Of a DNA stretch of 16,802 bases, positions 15,219-16,802 are shown piece by piece. Under the pieces are notes generated by a model that was not told where the DNA came from, did not search any database, and saw only the letters and a program-made list of their open reading frames with translations. Positions within the stretch are counted from its first letter, which is position 1. Each line of letters begins with the position of its first letter. The DNA lies in contig CAZHPV010000056.1 of the NCBI GenBank assembly GCA_964534845.1, forward strand, positions 1 through 16,802, written 5' to 3'. The position numbers were made by a program, and so were the translations under genes. This DNA is from CALCKU01 sp964534845 (GTDB taxonomy: Bacteria; Pseudomonadota; Alphaproteobacteria; Caulobacterales; Maricaulaceae).

Positions 15219-15647
15219 CTACTCCGTGACCTCATAGCCCATTGAACGGGCAGACCCGGCGATGATTTTAGCAGCCTGATCAAGATCATTAGCCGACAGA
15301 TCGACCATTTTTAGCTCAGCTATTTCCTTACACTGGGCCATTGTAACCGTACCGCCAATTTCACGACCAGGGTGATTAGCGCCGGATTTCTTACCAGCCA
15401 TCTTCTTGAGATAATAAGAGGCTGGCGGGGTTTTCGTAACAAATGTGAAGGATTTATCCGCATAAACCGTAATAACTGTCGGAATTGGAATATTGCGTTC
15501 CAAATCTTCGGTTTTGGCGTTAAAGGCCTTCGCGAATTCCATAATGTTGACGCCTCTTTGACCCAATGCAGGCCCGAGGGGCGGTGACGGGTTAGCAGCA
15601 CCCGCAGGGATCATAAGCTTGATGTAGCCATCAATCTTCTTTGCCAT
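15219..15647 (-). CDS. rplK: 50S ribosomal protein L11
   Basis: L11 binds 23S rRNA at the GTPase-associated centre and is needed for RelA activation by stalled ribosomes. The 142 residues match the family: MAKKIDGYIKLMIPAGAANPSPP... with PPLGPALGQRGVNIMEF in the N-terminal domain (the proline-rich thiostrepton-binding side) and a C-terminal rRNA-binding domain ending ARSMGYEVTE. The ATG at 15647 has AAGGAG about 6-8 nt upstream. It is 122 nt downstream of nusG across a leader holding an L1-like operator, and 4 nt upstream of rplA. Confidence 0.98.
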   Translation of the reverse strand: MAKKIDGYIKLMIPAGAANPSPPLGPALGQRGVNIMEFAKAFNAKTEDLERNIPIPTVITVYADKSFTFVTKTPPASYYLKKMAGKKSGANHPGREIGGTVTMAQCKEIAELKMVDLSANDLDQAAKIIAGSARSMGYEVTE

Positions 15648-15660
15648 TTTCCACTCCTTT

Positions 15661-15673
15661 GGGACATAGTCCC
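15661..15673 (-). repeat. Small hairpin next to the rplK Shine-Dalgarno
   Basis: GGGAC and GTCCC (arms 15661-15665 and 15669-15673) form a 5-bp stem with a 3-nt loop that ends directly at the AAAGGAG of rplK. It could affect ribosome access or be the lower part of the translational control region with the L1-like element at 15715-15758. The function is inference. Confidence 0.45.
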
Positions 15674-15714
15674 GGTTAAATTTCGACCCACCTCATATGG
15701 ATCGATGTGGCGTT

Positions 15715-15758
15715 CGTGGTTCGGACAAAGCCAAAGGACTTATTGGCCGCCTCCCACA
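15715..15758 (-). promoter_or_regulatory. L1-binding operator-like element in the rplK-rplA leader
   Basis: On the transcript GUGGGAGG (15750-15757) is followed by an inner hairpin (arms 15730-15734 and 15743-15747, GCCAA/UUGGC, 8-nt loop) and then GAACCAC (15716-15722). The outer GUGG/CCAC pairing leaves GAGG and GAA as internal-loop bases. This pattern resembles the L1 site on 23S rRNA, where GUGGGAGG faces an A-rich strand ending in CCAC. L1 repressing its own operon through such a mimic upstream of rplK is established in E. coli. The element sits about 70-110 nt upstream of the rplK start, in the nusG-rplK gap. Confidence 0.7.
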
Positions 15759-15769
15759 AACAATATGCG

Positions 15770-16303
15770 CTAGGTCTGTTTTTCAACCTGCGTATATTCA
15801 AGTTCGACAGGTGTACCCTGCCCAAAAATATTAATCAGCACTTTCAAGCGCGCATTTTCTTCATCAACAGACTCCACAGAGCCGTTAAAGCTCTGAAAGG
15901 GGCCGTCTATCACTTTTACAACCTCGCCAAGATCAAAGGAGATAAGCGGACGTGTTGTTTCCGCACCTTCCTGAATTTGGCCAACAATACGGGCAACTTC
16001 GGCTTCTGATACGGGTAACGGCTTCAGACCTGACCCTAAAAAGCCTGTGACTTTCGGGGTGTTTTTGACCAAATGATAGGCCTCATCTGTTAAATCCATT
16101 TTCACCAAAACATAGCCGGGAAAGAATTTGCGTTCACTTTCAATTTTGCGACCCTTACGAATCTCAACAACATTTTCAGTTGGGACAAGAATTTCCTCAA
16201 AAAGATGGGATAAGCCCTTTTCCTGCGCATCGCGCTCCAGACTTTCCTTCACCCGCTTCTCGAAATTGGAGTAAGCCTGCACGATATACCACTTTGCCGC
16301 CAT
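15770..16303 (-). CDS. nusG: Transcription termination/antitermination factor NusG
   Basis: NusG binds the beta' clamp of RNA polymerase, aids Rho termination and antitermination, and couples to ribosomes. I start at the ATG at 16303, giving 177 aa (MAAKWYIVQAYSNFEKRVKE). An upstream ATG at 16357 would add 18 residues from the out-of-frame secE region. The N-terminal NGN domain includes ERKFFPGYVLVKMDL, the conserved FPGY-type segment. The C-terminal KOW domain starts near residue 124 with GEVVKVIDGPFQSFNGSVESV. The start overlaps the secE stop by one base (TAATG) and has GGGAGG 9 nt upstream inside secE, showing tight coupling. Confidence 0.98.
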   Translation of the reverse strand: MAAKWYIVQAYSNFEKRVKESLERDAQEKGLSHLFEEILVPTENVVEIRKGRKIESERKFFPGYVLVKMDLTDEAYHLVKNTPKVTGFLGSGLKPLPVSEAEVARIVGQIQEGAETTRPLISFDLGEVVKVIDGPFQSFNGSVESVDEENARLKVLINIFGQGTPVELEYTQVEKQT

Positions 16304-16539
16304 TAAGCTACGCCTCCCAGACCCAAAATAATTCGGATGGCAAACGCCAATACCCAATCAACAAAAAAGAAAAATATGCCCATCAAAATCACCATAACCA
16401 TAACAAGTACGGTGGTCACCATTGTCTCACGACTCGTCGGCCAGACAACTTTACGGGCTTCTTGGCGCACTTGACCGACATATTTTACCGGTCCGACTTT
16501 ATCTGCCGTTTTCTTATCTGGCGATTTTGATTCAGCCAT
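16303..16539 (-). CDS. secE: Preprotein translocase subunit SecE
   Basis: SecE is the essential clamp subunit of the SecYEG translocon in the inner membrane. The 78-residue product is the short single-span type. It has a charged N-terminus, the conserved amphipathic segment QEARKVVWPTSRET (about 26-39), and a transmembrane helix (about 41-60) ending in FFFFVDW, followed by a further hydrophobic stretch. The ATG at 16539 has GGAG about 10 nt upstream. It lies 83 nt after tRNA-Trp and overlaps nusG by one base, the widespread secE-nusG pair. Confidence 0.96.
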   Translation of the reverse strand: MAESKSPDKKTADKVGPVKYVGQVRQEARKVVWPTSRETMVTTVLVMVMVILMGIFFFFVDWVLAFAIRIILGLGGVA

Positions 16540-16622
16540 TCTTTTTAAACTCCAAAACGCGAGCCAAAAACTATAAGGTTTTCAGTCCGCGTTACTCTTT
16601 TCGCGTTTATCGAGGCCTGTCG

Positions 16623-16698
16623 TGGCAGGGGCGGAGGGACTCGAACCCCCGACCCTCGGTTTTGGAGACCGATGCTCTACCAACTGAGCTACACCCCT
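16623..16698 (-). tRNA. trpT: tRNA-Trp (anticodon CCA)
   Basis: Reading the minus strand, the 5' acceptor arm AGGGGTG pairs with CGCCCCT (one G-U), followed by discriminator G and an encoded CCA (16623-16625). The D arm GCTC/GAGC, anticodon arm TCGGT-CTCCAAA-ACCGA with anticodon CCA, and T arm with loop TTCGAGT are all complete, giving 73 nt plus CCA. It lies between tuf and secE, probably co-transcribed and released by processing. The tuf-tRNA-Trp-secE-nusG order is common in alphaproteobacteria. Confidence 0.97.
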
Positions 16699-16701
16699 AT
16701 G

Positions 16702-16734
16702 CCGTTCGGACGGGATTTACCAAATCGGCAAATC
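16702..16734 (-). repeat. Two tandem hairpins between tuf and tRNA-Trp
   Basis: Arms 16714-16721 and 16727-16734 form an 8-bp stem (one G-U) with a 5-nt loop. Directly next to it, arms 16702-16705 and 16710-16713 form a 4-bp CCGT/ACGG stem with a 4-nt loop. Neither is followed by a U-tract, so they probably do not terminate the tuf transcript. They may separate the tuf 3' end from the tRNA precursor. Confidence 0.45.
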
Positions 16735-16749
16735 TATAAACTTTCTGCT

Positions 16750-16802
16750 CTACTCAATAATTTTTGACACAACACCGGCGCCGACAGTCCGGCCACCTTC
16801 GC
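16750..16802 (-). CDS. tuf: Elongation factor Tu, C-terminal fragment (cut by window edge)
   Basis: The last 16 codons read EGGRTVGAGVVSKIIE followed by TAG, the typical end of bacterial EF-Tu, with the fragment continuing past the window edge. It delivers aminoacyl-tRNA to the ribosome. Its position upstream of tRNA-Trp, secE and nusG matches the tufB-type location. Together with the N-terminal tuf fragment at 1-55 this implies at least two tuf loci, unless the two fragments are ends of one gene in an unusual assembly. Confidence 0.95.
   Translation of the reverse strand, partial: EGGRTVGAGVVSKIIE

Noticed and set aside
15750..15800. Possible promoter for rplK (TTGAAA with a downstream TATTGT near the end of nusG)
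   Set aside because: The spacer would be only about 15 bases and the -10 match is weak. The rplK operon may be read through from upstream instead.
1..16802. Search for mobile elements, CRISPR arrays, phage or defence genes
   Set aside because: Nearly all of the window is accounted for by conserved housekeeping genes. No transposase, integrase, direct-repeat array or toxin-antitoxin pair was seen on either strand.

Overview
The window is an almost uninterrupted run of translation and transcription genes, all on the minus strand. Read 5'->3' on that strand (right to left here) the order is: 3' end of a tuf gene, tRNA-Trp(CCA), secE, nusG, rplK, rplA, rplJ, rplL, rpoB, rpoC, a lipoprotein membrane dipeptidase, rpsL, rpsG, fusA, and the 5' end of a second tuf gene. 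The protein sequences (RpoB about 1359 aa, RpoC 1392 aa beginning MNKEVMN, EF-G 694 aa) and the tuf-trpT-secE-nusG order point to an alphaproteobacterium of moderate GC. A marine Hyphomonadaceae/Maricaulales-type organism is possible, but I cannot fix the family from the sequence alone.

Region by region: 16750-16802 and 1-55 are the two partial tuf genes that bracket the window. 15770-16698 holds tRNA-Trp, secE and nusG; secE and nusG overlap by one base. 13308-15647 is the L11-L1-L10-L7/L12 block. It carries two structured leaders: an L1-operator-like element before rplK and a long multi-hairpin L10-type leader before rplJ. A terminator-like hairpin and two more stem-loops separate rplL from rpoB (13159-13307). 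rpoB and rpoC fill 4812-13158 and end at a strong hairpin terminator (4750-4790). A peptidase M19 lipoprotein gene (3390-4694) lies between this rif block and the str block. The str block (rpsL-rpsG-fusA-tuf) has a clear sigma70-type promoter at 3295-3323 and a leader of about 200 nt rich in hairpins.

Functionally, the window encodes the two large catalytic RNA polymerase subunits, the elongation factor NusG, the SecE subunit of the translocon, the L1 and L7/L12 stalk proteins with the L11 base, two 30S proteins (S12 and S7) and both ribosomal GTPase elongation factors (EF-G complete, EF-Tu partial). The leaders suggest the usual arrangement in which ribosomal proteins feed back on their own mRNAs and attenuation lowers rpoBC expression relative to the ribosomal genes upstream.

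I see no mobile element, CRISPR array, phage gene or novel multi-gene system. The only non-housekeeping gene is the dipeptidase. The most interesting remaining signals are RNA structures in the untranslated regions. No gene-free stretch exceeds 300 bases; the longest (3094-3389 and 14259-14518) are annotated as leaders.
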